The translations under genes were made by a program, and so were the position numbers. 64,000 bases of DNA from CAVVFX01 sp963747535. Its GTDB lineage: Bacteria; Acidobacteriota; Terriglobia; Bryobacterales; Bryobacteraceae. Where the stretch lies: contig CAVVFX010000006.1 in assembly GCA_963747535.1 (NCBI GenBank), forward strand, positions 1,302,001 through 1,366,000. The letters run 5' to 3'. The notes beneath the pieces were generated by a model that was not told the origin of the DNA, did no database searches, and saw nothing but the letters and a program-made list of their open reading frames with translations. Positions 37,479 through 46,438 of this stretch are shown here, in pieces (the stretch's first letter is position 1; each line of letters opens with the position of its first letter).

Positions 37479-38096
37479 GTGTCCCCAAGCTTGCCGCTCG
37501 ATTCCCTGAACTTCCTTGAATACCAATTTGGTACCCGCCACTCGATGTCTCCGCCCGATATCGTGACCATTCATCAGGTTCACTCGACCTGCGTGATTGC
37601 AAATCACGGAAAGCCTGCCCGGCCCGAACCAGCCGATGCACTAATGGAGAACACACCCGGCATCGCCATCGGCGTCAAGACAGCCGACTGTGTCCCTATC
37701 CTGCTAGCCGATCCGGTACGCCGCGCTGTCGCCGCCGTACATGCGGGATGGCGTGGGACCGCAGGCTCGATCGTGCCAGCGGCAATTCGTGCCATGGCCT
37801 CCGAGTTCGGCACGCGACCGGAAGATCTGCGTGCCGCAATCGGTCCGTCGATTGGACCCTGCTGTTTCGAAGTTGGACCCGAAGTCGCGCGAGAGTTTGG
37901 CGTAATCTCGGCGGGACGGGTGCATCTGGACCTTCGCGCGATTAACGCAAGACAGTTGGAAGCGGCGGGGGTGGAACACGAGAATATCTCCCTCGACGGC
38001 GAATGCACCAAGTGCCAGCCCGAGAAGTATCACTCCTTCCGGCGTGATCGCGAAGCCGCCGGCCGGATGATCTCCTGGATTCGCCTCCGCGCGTAA
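37479..38096 (+). CDS. YfiH/PgeF family protein (peptidoglycan editing factor / polyphenol oxidase)
   Basis: A 205-residue protein of the multicopper-like YfiH family, whose members cleave purine nucleosides or hydrolyse mis-incorporated peptidoglycan residues. The copper/zinc-ligand motifs are visible: IHQVHS, ADCVPILL, HAGWRGTAG and GPSIGPCCFEVG. Family members are about 240-270 residues; here the N-terminal segment between TRH and the QVH motif is shortened, and the GTG start has no clear ribosome binding site, so the true start is uncertain. Confidence 0.8.
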   Translation: MSPSLPLDSLNFLEYQFGTRHSMSPPDIVTIHQVHSTCVIANHGKPARPEPADALMENTPGIAIGVKTADCVPILLADPVRRAVAAVHAGWRGTAGSIVPAAIRAMASEFGTRPEDLRAAIGPSIGPCCFEVGPEVAREFGVISAGRVHLDLRAINARQLEAAGVEHENISLDGECTKCQPEKYHSFRRDREAAGRMISWIRLRA

Positions 38097-38115
38097 ACGG
38101 TGCCACAATTATGGC

Positions 38116-38346
38116 ATGAGCGTGCGCACCACGATCGACATTCCAGACGAACTCTACTCCACGCTCCGTCAGCGGGCGGCCCGTGAGAAGGTCTCGATCC
38201 GCTCCCTCATCCTAATGTCTGTCGAAGAGAAGTTTAAGCCCAAACGGAAGGGTACCCGGATGACTGGGCCTCCCATTCGGTGTAAGGGCAAACTCGGTCC
38301 GTTGGCCCTGAACACAGAGAATCCTTACGACCTCATATTTGGCTGA
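38116..38346 (+). CDS. Ribbon-helix-helix antitoxin (VapB-like)
   Basis: A 76-residue protein whose N-terminal part TTIDIPDELYSTLRQRA has the RHH (MetJ/Arc) pattern for DNA binding and dimerisation, followed by a basic neutralising tail. It should bind the toxin encoded immediately downstream and repress its own promoter in the 20-bp gap after pgeF. It overlaps the toxin gene by 8 bp, as is usual for vapBC pairs. Confidence 0.8.
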   Translation: MSVRTTIDIPDELYSTLRQRAAREKVSIRSLILMSVEEKFKPKRKGTRMTGPPIRCKGKLGPLALNTENPYDLIFG

Positions 38347-38770
38347 CATCCACGTCTGGTTCGCGCTAAGCGCTGACGGCCATAGCCAATCCGCATCCGC
38401 CTGGGGATGGTACCGCTCATTGAGGGATGACCAAGTCTATTTGTGCCGTATTACACAAGTCGGTATCCTGCGATTATTGACGACCCGCGCAGCCATGGGC
38501 GACAACTGCATGACGCTACAAGCCGCCTGGCAAGTTTACGATCAGTGGCTTCGCGATCCTCACGTAGCGTTCTGTCAGGAACCAGCCGAAGTCGACTCGC
38601 TATTCAGACTCGCGACGGTGCCTGTCGCGCGTACTTCCTCGCCGAAAGCTTTGGGCGACTGCTATCTCTTGGCGGTCAGCCACGCCGTGCAAGCCAAACT
38701 CGTGACCTTTGACGCAGGCCTCGTGAGGCTAGCCGCCACCGTGCACGTTGATGCCGTCTTATTGAAGTAG
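38339..38770 (+). CDS. PIN-domain toxin (VapC family)
   Basis: A 143-residue PIN-domain ribonuclease. The first metal-binding Asp is in LADIHVWFAL, the family segment CRITQVGILRLLT follows, and a further acidic pair is in GDCYLLA and LVTFDAGL. VapC proteins cut specific tRNAs or rRNA when free of antitoxin. The TTG start lies within the antitoxin gene. It ends exactly one base before the stop of the convergent DUF2235 gene, so the two transcripts overlap. Confidence 0.82.
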   Translation: MADIHVWFALSADGHSQSASAWGWYRSLRDDQVYLCRITQVGILRLLTTRAAMGDNCMTLQAAWQVYDQWLRDPHVAFCQEPAEVDSLFRLATVPVARTSSPKALGDCYLLAVSHAVQAKLVTFDAGLVRLAATVHVDAVLLK

Positions 38771-39811
38771 TCAGGTAGTGGGCCCGCCCGCTGCGACAGC
38801 TATCCCGGGACTCGCCACCACGTTTTCGATTCCGTAAGTCGGGTCGAGCTCAGAGCTGTCGATATGCAAATTCGGTGGCCGGTAGCCCGCCACCTCCGCG
38901 ATTCGAACCGCCACCGAATTGCTGATCGTCGCGTTCGGTTGAATCGGACGGTGCTCCCATAATCCCCAGCCCAGGTTCCAGGACTCATGGATCATGCCGA
39001 TCGCCAGTTTAGCGTCCACCGGCAACGATGGGTACAACTCAACTGCGGCCGGATCCAGTTCTACGCCGAGCGCCGCGGCCTTGGTTAGCATCCAACTCAG
39101 CGTGATATTCGAGAGGTCGGTTTCCGGATAGCTACCTCCCACGTCGCTGTGCACGCCGGCAAACCAGACCTGGCTCAAAATCTGTCCAGGGCCAGGAGCC
39201 GAAGTCCAAAGCGTTGCCGGAAACTCGCGCCGCTTCTCGTCGATCGCCAGTGCCTGGTACGCGTTGTGCACGTCGGGATGCAAGGTTGTGTCCAGGAATC
39301 CGTACAGCGGATCGGGAAGTTGAAAAACCGCGCCCGGGATGCCCAGCGACCCAACCGTATCCCAGACCCCGACCATCTTGATCTGCGCATTGTACAGACC
39401 GAGCGGCGGCAATAGTGCGGCGCGCTCATTTGGGTTGCGATACGCATGAAATGCGGTGTCGACCAGTTCCTGGTTAAAATTCCCGGTCGGCAGACCGCAG
39501 ATCGCAATCATTCCGGCGATGCTGCGTGCCGTATAGGCGCCGCGGCTGAATCCGAAAATGAAGATCTCGTCGTCCTGATCGTAGACCTGCGCGATCTTCG
39601 AGTAGCCGTCTTTTACCTTCTGGAACAAACCCGTGCCGAAAGCTCCGCCTAGCAGATGCTGGATGGGCAAGCCGGTCGCCCCGACTCCATCGTCGTAGTA
39701 AGGCACCTGTGTTGCAGTCGTGGAAAGCGCCTTATAAAGCAGGTACACATTGGTTGACTTCTGTGGAGTATCCCACGTCCCGTCTGCGCAAAAACAAATC
39801 TTCTTCGACAT
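38771..39811 (-). CDS. DUF2235 alpha/beta-hydrolase (Tle1-like)
   Basis: A 346-residue protein of the DUF2235 family, which contains the Tle1 type VI phospholipase effectors. The nucleophile elbow is GFSRGAYTA (S89), preceded by a Gly-rich segment and an FCADGTWD N-terminus typical of the family; a histidine follows in FAGVHSDVGGSY. No type VI secretion or immunity gene is nearby, and there is no signal peptide, so it could act on lipids or glycans in the cytoplasm. The ATG at 39811 gives the family N-terminus. Confidence 0.8.
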   Translation of the reverse strand: MSKKICFCADGTWDTPQKSTNVYLLYKALSTTATQVPYYDDGVGATGLPIQHLLGGAFGTGLFQKVKDGYSKIAQVYDQDDEIFIFGFSRGAYTARSIAGMIAICGLPTGNFNQELVDTAFHAYRNPNERAALLPPLGLYNAQIKMVGVWDTVGSLGIPGAVFQLPDPLYGFLDTTLHPDVHNAYQALAIDEKRREFPATLWTSAPGPGQILSQVWFAGVHSDVGGSYPETDLSNITLSWMLTKAAALGVELDPAAVELYPSLPVDAKLAIGMIHESWNLGWGLWEHRPIQPNATISNSVAVRIAEVAGYRPPNLHIDSSELDPTYGIENVVASPGIAVAAGGPTT

Positions 39812-39889
39812 GTCAGCCGCCTTTCATGGGGAGATATGCGAAGAAATCATAGCATTAATTTCCGGTTTGCAAAACGGTTATTCGGTTTT

Positions 39890-40162
39890 TTACGCGCCGG
39901 CCGGCGCCGCACTCTCGCATGCCTCCCGGGTATCCTTGACGATCGAGAAGACTGTCCTGCGCGGCCGATCCGTCATCGACTCGAGCGCTTTCCTCAGACC
40001 TGGAAGACGTAGCACCGAACACAGGCTGAGAAACTCCACTCCGCCGTGCAGTGGGTCAGAGGCCGAAACAGCAAGGGCAAGCCAAGCCTGAACACATCCC
40101 GTCGATTCACCTACTTTCTTAGTAGGCGACGAAGGAAAGGCTTTGTGCGTTCGAGCACACAC
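39890..40162 (-). CDS. Possible 90-aa small protein upstream of the DUF2235 gene
   Basis: An open frame starting at GTG 40162 and ending 78 bp before the DUF2235 start. Codon choice is similar to neighbouring genes and the second half (FLSLCSVLRLPGLRKALE) could fold as a helix, but no domain is recognised and no ribosome binding site is clear. It fills most of the 385-bp gap 39812-40196; nothing else is seen there. Confidence 0.25.
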   Translation of the reverse strand: MCARTHKAFPSSPTKKVGESTGCVQAWLALAVSASDPLHGGVEFLSLCSVLRLPGLRKALESMTDRPRRTVFSIVKDTREACESAAPAGA

Positions 40163-40196
40163 CGGGAGAGTGATATGCTGTCACGTGCCCCTCCAA

Positions 40197-41756
40197 ATGA
40201 CTTGCTATCGCCTTCATGGCGCCTTGTTGGCTCTCGCACTTGCCGCGCAAGCTGGTGGCCAACCGACTGCCAACATCAAAATCGATACCGACCGGGTGAT
40301 TGGGGACGTCGATCCCCACCTTTTCGGCAATTTCACCGAACACCTCGGCCGGTGCATCTATGGCGGAATCTGGGACGAAGGAAGTCCTCTTGCCGACGCC
40401 GACGGTTACCGCAAGGACGTCATGCAGGCCACTAAGGACCTCGGCGTAACGGTGCTGCGCTGGCCCGGAGGTAACTTCGCGTCGGGCTACAACTGGAAAG
40501 ACGGCATCGGCCCCCGCGACCAGCGTCCGCCGCGCCGTGAAGGCGCGTGGGGCGATATCGAATCGAATCGCTTCGGCACCGACGACTTCCTGCGTTACTG
40601 CGAACGCATCGGCGTCGAACCCTACATCTGCATCAATGCGGGCCTCGGTACAGTCGAAGATGCGCGCCAGTGGGTGGAGTACACGAACGAATCAGCCGAT
40701 ACTTATTGGGCACGCCAGCGGCGTAAGAACGGCCGCGACAAGCCCTATAACGTCAAAATCTGGGGCCTCGGCAACGAGATCGACGGACCGTGGCAACTGG
40801 GCCATAAGAACGCCGAGGATTACACCAAGTTTGCGCTGGAAGCCGCCAAAGCCATGCGGCGCGCCGACGGCTCCATCAAGCTGATCGCCTCGGGCTCGTC
40901 GAACTTTCGAGCCGGCTCGGATTGGGTTACCTGGAACCGGACGGTTCTTGAGAACCTCAAATCCGAAATCGATTATATTTCACTGCACACCTACATTGGA
41001 AATCCCGACAACAATTTCGAAAAGTTTCTGGCCGCATCGCGCGATATTGATGACCGGATCGAAGTGGTCGGTGGTCTGATCCAAGCCATTAATGTGACTA
41101 CTCCCCGGCAGCGCCCCATCTACATCGCCTTTGACGAATGGAACGTGTGGTATCGCGCCAGGGGAGGCAGTGAATTCGAAACGGCCAGGACCCGGCTCGA
41201 AGAAGTCTACAACTACGAGGACGCGCTCGTCATGGGCATGTTCATGAATTCTTTCTTCCGTCACGCTAACGTCGTCAAGATGGCGAATTTAGCCCAACTC
41301 GTAAATGTCATCGCACCCATGATGACCAATAAAGACGGGCTCTTTCTCCAGACCATCTACTTCCCATTGGCCGAATACTCGAGGCAGAAGGGCAACCAGT
41401 CGCTCGATGTACTGGTGAATTCTCCTGAGTACAAGCCTGACGGAGGACGCTCCTTAAAGTACCTCGACGTCTCTTCCACGTACGATGCGAAATCACGTCA
41501 GGTCTATCTCAATGTGCTGAACCGGAGCGAAAAGAGCGATATCGCAGCCCGGATTATCAGTTCGTCCGGAACCTTTGCGAATGCCGTTGGCATCTGGGAA
41601 CTGAACCACTCCGATCTGAAGACGACGCACACGTTCGGCGACGATAAAAAGGTCCGGCCATCCATTAAGACAGCCAACATTTCGCTCAACGACAACGGCT
41701 TCAGCTATACCTTTCCGAAACATTCGCTCACCATTCTCAAGCTGCGAATCGAATGA
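40197..41756 (+). CDS. Secreted alpha-N-arabinofuranosidase (GH51)
   Basis: A 519-residue enzyme with a signal peptide (residues 1-21, ending LALAAQAGGQ). The GH51 domain opens with VDPHLFGNFTEHLGRCIYGG. The acid/base is E194 in GLGNEIDGPW and the nucleophile E314 in FDEWNVW, both retained; a C-terminal beta-sandwich follows. It should release arabinose from arabinan or arabinoxylan outside the cytoplasm. The ATG at 40197 is chosen because it gives the signal peptide; a second ATG with a better ribosome binding site (40175) is out of frame. It is followed within 10 bp by an esterase gene. Confidence 0.9.
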   Translation: MTCYRLHGALLALALAAQAGGQPTANIKIDTDRVIGDVDPHLFGNFTEHLGRCIYGGIWDEGSPLADADGYRKDVMQATKDLGVTVLRWPGGNFASGYNWKDGIGPRDQRPPRREGAWGDIESNRFGTDDFLRYCERIGVEPYICINAGLGTVEDARQWVEYTNESADTYWARQRRKNGRDKPYNVKIWGLGNEIDGPWQLGHKNAEDYTKFALEAAKAMRRADGSIKLIASGSSNFRAGSDWVTWNRTVLENLKSEIDYISLHTYIGNPDNNFEKFLAASRDIDDRIEVVGGLIQAINVTTPRQRPIYIAFDEWNVWYRARGGSEFETARTRLEEVYNYEDALVMGMFMNSFFRHANVVKMANLAQLVNVIAPMMTNKDGLFLQTIYFPLAEYSRQKGNQSLDVLVNSPEYKPDGGRSLKYLDVSSTYDAKSRQVYLNVLNRSEKSDIAARIISSSGTFANAVGIWELNHSDLKTTHTFGDDKKVRPSIKTANISLNDNGFSYTFPKHSLTILKLRIE

Positions 41757-41766
41757 AGAACGCCCC

Positions 41767-42645
41767 ATGAAGAAACTGACGATTTTTCTCTTTTGTATGG
41801 TGGCGCTGGCGCAGGTTCCCGCAACCGTTCCGCCCACCATCCCGTTGTGGAACGGTCCTGCGCCTGGAGCGCAGGGGACCGCTGACATCGATGTCCCCAA
41901 GCTCACGGTTTTCGCCCCCAAAAATCAAATCACTACCGGGACGGGCGTCATCATCTGTCCAGGCGGAGGGTACGCCCACCTGTCGATGGACAAAGAAGGC
42001 ACCGACGTCGCTAAATGGATGAATGCCCGCGGCGTCGCCGGATTCGTGCTGCAGTACCGGCTCGGACCCAAATATCATCATCCCGTCGAGTTGCACGATG
42101 CGCAACGAGCCATCCGCTACGTCCGTTCGCACGCAGCGGAATACGGGATCGTACCCAACCGCATTGGCATCTGGGGTTTCTCCGCCGGCGGACACCTGGC
42201 CTCGACCACCGGTACGCACTTTGATGCCGGCGATCCCAATGCCGCCGATCCGATCGATCGCGCCGGCAGCCGGCCGGACTTCATGATTCTCGCGTATCCG
42301 GTGATCACGTTGGTCGGCGCCAAGACGCACCTGGGATCGAAGAGAAATCTGCTCGGCGACAATCCGGACACGGATCTTGCCCGCAGCCTTTCGAGCGAAC
42401 TCCAGGTGACCGCGCAGACGCCTCCGACGTTCCTCTTCACCACTGACGGCGACAAGACGGTGCCGGCCGAGAACAGTATCGATTTCTTCCTCGCCATGCG
42501 CCAGGCGGGCGTGCCAGGTGAATTGCATCTCTACCAGAACGGACCGCATGGAGTGGGTCTGGCGCTGAACGACCCGGTGCTGTCGAGCTGGCCGCGCCGT
42601 CTCGAAGCGTGGCTGCGGGTCCGCGGATTGTTAGATCGCCCGTAG
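41767..42645 (+). CDS. Secreted alpha/beta-hydrolase, carbohydrate esterase-like
   Basis: A 292-residue protein with a signal peptide (residues 1-15). The oxyanion segment CPGGGYAHLS, nucleophile elbow GFSAGGH (S139), acid in DGDKTVP and histidine in GPHGVG are all present. The arrangement is that of BD-FAE/acetyl xylan esterase-like enzymes. Placement 10 bp behind the GH51 gene supports de-acetylation or de-feruloylation of the same polysaccharide. The exact ester is inferred. Confidence 0.85.
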   Translation: MKKLTIFLFCMVALAQVPATVPPTIPLWNGPAPGAQGTADIDVPKLTVFAPKNQITTGTGVIICPGGGYAHLSMDKEGTDVAKWMNARGVAGFVLQYRLGPKYHHPVELHDAQRAIRYVRSHAAEYGIVPNRIGIWGFSAGGHLASTTGTHFDAGDPNAADPIDRAGSRPDFMILAYPVITLVGAKTHLGSKRNLLGDNPDTDLARSLSSELQVTAQTPPTFLFTTDGDKTVPAENSIDFFLAMRQAGVPGELHLYQNGPHGVGLALNDPVLSSWPRRLEAWLRVRGLLDRP

Positions 42646-42671
42646 GCAGCGAATAGAGAGCGACGGTTACC

Positions 42672-42700
42672 GAAGCCGCGCCTGTTAAGGGAGCGGTAAG
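42672..42700. repeat. REP-like dispersed repeat, single diverged copy
   Basis: In the 127-bp gap between the esterase and malate synthase genes, AAGCCGCGCC then AAGGGAGCGGTAAG matches the core of the repeat at 31066-31090 and 62718-62749 with several differences. Confidence 0.45.
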
Positions 42701-42772
42701 TTCCCACAACGCCGAACTCACAAAGGCTGCTGCGCAGCCAGCCGTAAATCGTGCAGAATAGATAAAGATTCC

Positions 42773-44317
42773 ATGCCCATCCAAATCAATGCTCCGGTCT
42801 CCCCCGCTTACGGCGAGATCCTGACCCCCGAAACGCTTGCGTTCCTCGGCGCGCTCGAAAGCCGCTTCGGCGCCACCCGCAAGGAACTCCTGGCACGCCG
42901 CGTCGAACGCCAGCGCGACCTCTCTGCCGGCAGAAAGCCCGATTTCCTGGCCGAGACACAGGCCGTGCGTGACGGTGCCTGGAAGGTCGCTCCGATTCCG
43001 CCAGGGCTGGAAAATCGCCGCGTCGAGATCACCGGACCGGTCGACCGCAAAATGATCATCAATGCGCTCAACTCCGGCGCACAAGTCTTCATGGCCGACT
43101 TCGAGGACTCCTCCACTCCCACCTGGGACAACCTCCTGCAAGGTCAGATCAATCTTCGCGATGCGATCCGCGGCACCATCGACTTCCGGTCGCCCGAAGG
43201 AAAAGACTACAAGGTTGGTCCGACTCCGGCGATCCTGTTCGTACGCCCGCGAGGTTGGCATCTTCCCGAGCGCCACGCGACGCTCAACGGCGAGCCTATG
43301 TCCGGGTCGCTCTTCGACTTCGGACTCTACGTCTTCCACAACGCCGCCACGCTGCTCGCTTCAGGCAAGTACCCCTGCTTCTACCTGCCAAAGATGGAGA
43401 GCCATCTCGAGGCGCGGCTCTGGAACGAGGTCTTCACCTTCTCCGAACAGGAGCTCGAAATTCCCCACGGCTCGATTCGTGCCACCGTGCTCATCGAAAC
43501 CATTCTCGCTGCCTTCGAGATGGACGAGATTCTCTACGAGTTGCGGGACCACTCGCTCGGCCTCAATTGCGGGCGCTGGGACTACATCTTCAGCTTCATC
43601 AAGAAATTTCGCAGTCGAAACGATTGCATCCTGCCCGACCGCTCGCTAGTCACGATGGACCGGCATTTTCTGAAGTCCTACGTGGACCTGCTGATCCAGA
43701 CCTGCCACAAGCGCGGCGCCCACGCTATGGGCGGGATGGCGGCACAGATTCCCATTAAAAATGACCCCGCGGCCAATGACGCTGCACTCGAAAAAGTGCG
43801 ACAGGACAAGCTCCGCGAAGTCCGCGCCGGACATGACGGAACCTGGGTCGCACATCCCGGGCTGGTCCCCATCGCGGCCGAAATTTTCCAGGGGTTCAAA
43901 GGCCCCAATCAGCTCGGTGTGCTCCGCGAAGAAGTAAAGGTAAATGGGGAGGACTTATTAAAGGTTCCCGAAGGCCCCATTACCGAACGCGGTTTGCATT
44001 GGAATATTGACGTCGCCCTGCAATACCTGGAAGCATGGCTCGGCGGCTTGGGCTGCGTCCCGATCTACAACCTGATGGAAGACGCCGCGACGGCTGAGAT
44101 TTCGCGCGCGCAGGTCTGGCAGTGGCTGCACAACCGGGCCAAGACCGATACGGGCAAGATCATCACTCCTGAGCTGGTGAGGGAAGTGATCACGGAAGAA
44201 GCGAAGAAATTGTCCGGGCGGCCAAACATCGCTCAAGCCGCCAAACTCCTCGATGAGCTGATTCTTTCTGACCAGTTCGCCGACTTCATGCCGCTCGTCG
44301 CCTATCAGTACGTGTAG
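42773..44317 (+). CDS. aceB: Malate synthase A
   Basis: A 514-residue malate synthase that condenses glyoxylate and acetyl-CoA to malate. Signatures include DFEDSSTPTWDN near residue 108, FVRPRGWHLPERH, PKMESHLEARLW, and GMAAQIPIKNDP. The length fits isoform A. No isocitrate lyase gene is visible here, so glyoxylate may come either from a distant lyase or from the 2-hydroxyacid dehydrogenase at 3501-6437. It lies downstream of the GH51/esterase genes but has its own gap of about 130 bp. Confidence 0.93.
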   Translation: MPIQINAPVSPAYGEILTPETLAFLGALESRFGATRKELLARRVERQRDLSAGRKPDFLAETQAVRDGAWKVAPIPPGLENRRVEITGPVDRKMIINALNSGAQVFMADFEDSSTPTWDNLLQGQINLRDAIRGTIDFRSPEGKDYKVGPTPAILFVRPRGWHLPERHATLNGEPMSGSLFDFGLYVFHNAATLLASGKYPCFYLPKMESHLEARLWNEVFTFSEQELEIPHGSIRATVLIETILAAFEMDEILYELRDHSLGLNCGRWDYIFSFIKKFRSRNDCILPDRSLVTMDRHFLKSYVDLLIQTCHKRGAHAMGGMAAQIPIKNDPAANDAALEKVRQDKLREVRAGHDGTWVAHPGLVPIAAEIFQGFKGPNQLGVLREEVKVNGEDLLKVPEGPITERGLHWNIDVALQYLEAWLGGLGCVPIYNLMEDAATAEISRAQVWQWLHNRAKTDTGKIITPELVREVITEEAKKLSGRPNIAQAAKLLDELILSDQFADFMPLVAYQYV

Positions 44318-44439
44318 ACACTCCTTGGGGCAGACAAATAGATGGAAGCGTCCACACTAATAGGCGCCGTTCATCCCTATTGGAAATTGGAAGCAGTAGC
44401 TGTTGAGGCAGAGAAGAGCGCCAGCAAAATCGGGCCCTA

Positions 44440-44838
44440 TCAACGCACCAAAGAAAGAGCCTGGTCCTCTAAGACAGCCTTAACGTGATCCGACTCCGTC
44501 AAAGCGGAAATCCCCGCGGCGGTAGTTTCGACGCCAATGGTGCCGAGGGCTGATGGCTGCTCCGATAATCGCCGCCCGTTGAAGCACTTCAGAATCTCGT
44601 CGATCTCCCGCAGGCCCACACTAGCCGAGCTAAGAACACTGTCAATGGCAGCACGCCGCTCTTCGCGTGTAGGGCGCGCGCCAGACGATTTTCCGTTAGT
44701 TTCCGGCAGGCGAAGAAGAACAACGGCGCGAATTTTATCCGTAGGCTTGAGCCGTGCCAGCCGCGCGGAGAACTCCTGACTGATCTTGCCCGACGGCGGA
44801 TGTCCGCTCCGATCGTTTTTGGCCGCGACAGCTCTCAT
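44440..44838 (-). CDS. Small propeptide/inhibitor-like protein coupled to a subtilisin gene
   Basis: A 132-residue protein with no known catalytic motif. Its C-terminal 90 residues (AVVLLRLPETNGK, REIDEILKCFNGRR, ISALTESDHVKAVLEDQALS) resemble the alpha/beta prodomain fold of S8 proteases (I9 inhibitor-like), including the ending in which a strand is followed by a valine-rich turn. The ATG at 44838 overlaps the stop of the protease gene (ATGA). It may act as a separate chaperone or inhibitor of that protease. Similarity is by eye and only moderate. Confidence 0.6.
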   Translation of the reverse strand: MRAVAAKNDRSGHPPSGKISQEFSARLARLKPTDKIRAVVLLRLPETNGKSSGARPTREERRAAIDSVLSSASVGLREIDEILKCFNGRRLSEQPSALGTIGVETTAAGISALTESDHVKAVLEDQALSLVR

Positions 44839-46191
44839 GACAGAAGGGCCTGCAAAGCCTCCACTGGCCGAATGATACCATGTCCCCACCGGTTATCCGG
44901 ACGCTTCTCGTTGCCCCCTGGGTGGTTGGCTGTGCTCTTAATAACTTCCGCTATCTCATTCACCGGAGCCGTCGGTTTAGCCGCCATCAGGAGCGCCGCT
45001 ATCCCGGCGACGTGAGGCGTAGCCATGGAAGTTCCGTCGAAGTAAGCGTACTCATAAACACCGTCAGGGCGGTTCGCCGGCGGGATGGCAGAGTACACGT
45101 GGACTCCCGGTGCCACTACGTCCGGCTTGGTCAGCAGCGTGTTTACTTCTCCGGGGAAAACGAAGCTTGCGCCGCTGCTAAAGAAGGCCACGTCGATCTT
45201 TATTGCTGGCGTACTTCTCCACCGCGCCCACCGAAAGAGCATTGTGCGCATTGCCTGGAGAGCTGCTATTTCCATAATTCTCGTTACCGATCGCTGCAAC
45301 CGGCAATACGCCGTACTCGATAAGTGACCGGAATAGCTCCGAAAACAGCGGCTCATAGTACGGAAACCCCAACGACATGCTGACGATATCGGCGCCTTTT
45401 TCTACCGCCCAGGAGATCCCCTCTAGCAGAGTCACCAGCGTCGCGTTTCCAACCAGAACGCCGCCCACGAAAAGATTGGCCTCGGGCGCTACACCGATTG
45501 AGATGCCGTCAGCAGTCTTCCCTCCCGCTATGGTTCCGCAGACATGTGTGCCGTGCTGGTCGGCGTCAAACGACAGGTTGGTCGAGATTCGGTTACCCAA
45601 CGGGTCGACGATCAGGAATGCCTTTACGCGCCCATCGAGCGCCGGGTGCTTTCCATGAACTCCGGTATCCAACACCGCGACGTTGATGTTCTCGCCTCTC
45701 GTCTTTTCCCAGATCTTCGGAATATCGAGATGCTTCAGCCCCCACGTGAGGCCGTCCTTTGCCTCTTTCTTTCCAGGAGCCTCGTAAGCCAGTCCTTTCG
45801 GCTGAATCAGCTTTACGCGCAGATTCGGCAGGACGGCGACGACGTTTGGTTGCTGAGCCAATAGGGGCAGAGTCTTTTGAGTGACATCAATCTTCGAAAT
45901 CGGCAGCGTATTTTTACCGATCGGCGAAGTGGTCAACGCCGCACCGCCCGACTTCGGCTTGCCCACGGCCTTTTGATAACTCTCGAACAGACTCCTCTGG
46001 ATAGGCTTCTGAGCAGCCGCGCTAGCTTTGATCGCATCCAACCGACCCTTCAATTCACGAAGCCGGCCTCTCACCCGAGGCGCACTCGGCGCAGGGGCCT
46101 GATAAATGACGATGGCTTCCCGCTTCTCGTCCGGGTCGGCCCCCGCGAAAAATGACTCGAATGCCGTAGAAATCTTGGGCTCCGTTGACAC
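44835..46191 (-). pseudogene. Subtilisin-like (S8) protease, interrupted by one frameshift
   Basis: With one base removed at the AAA triplet (45199-45201 on this strand), the frame gives a 451-residue S8 protease: prodomain (about 20-140), then catalytic Asp D175 (NVAVLDTG), His H213 (DQHGTHVCG), the oxyanion Asn in AIGNENYG, and Ser S388 (FDGTSMATPHVAG). Uncorrected, translation stops 8 codons after the shift, before the serine, so only an inactive fragment would form. The GTG at 46191 follows a good AGGAGA site. It lies between a NACHT NTPase gene and the small inhibitor-like gene, all co-directional. A sequencing error cannot be excluded. Confidence 0.8.
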
Positions 46192-46204
46192 GTCTGCTAT
46201 TCTC

Positions 46205-46438
46205 CTATCGCTTCTTTCTGGTTACCTTGCGTGGGCGGCTCTTCGCGGGCTCCTCGGCTGGCTGATATCCATACCTTTTGTTGATCGAATCGAACCACTT
46301 CGACAATAACCCGGCCTCTACGCGGCCCTCACGCCGTCGCAGTCGTTGTAGCAGTTGCTGAACGAGCGGAGCGCATTCCGGCCATATCGTGCGACTGGGC
46401 ACCCAGCCTTCTCCTGAGGTCCCAAAGCTACTAAACAC
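46205..46438 (-). CDS. 77-aa open frame following the NACHT gene, possible C-terminal extension
   Basis: This frame begins at a GTG immediately after the TAG that ends the NACHT gene, in the same reading frame, and ends at another TAG. Codon use looks like real coding sequence (SGEGWVPSRTIWPECAP, then a Lys/Arg-rich tail ending VTRKKR). It may be the true C-terminus of the NACHT protein cut off by a nonsense change, or a small separate protein. The AGGAGA at its end serves the protease gene. Confidence 0.4.
   Translation of the reverse strand: MFSSFGTSGEGWVPSRTIWPECAPLVQQLLQRLRRREGRVEAGLLSKWFDSINKRYGYQPAEEPAKSRPRKVTRKKR

Noticed and set aside
40175..40435. Better Shine-Dalgarno ATG at 40175 for the GH51 gene
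   Set aside because: It is out of frame with the signal peptide and GH51 domain.
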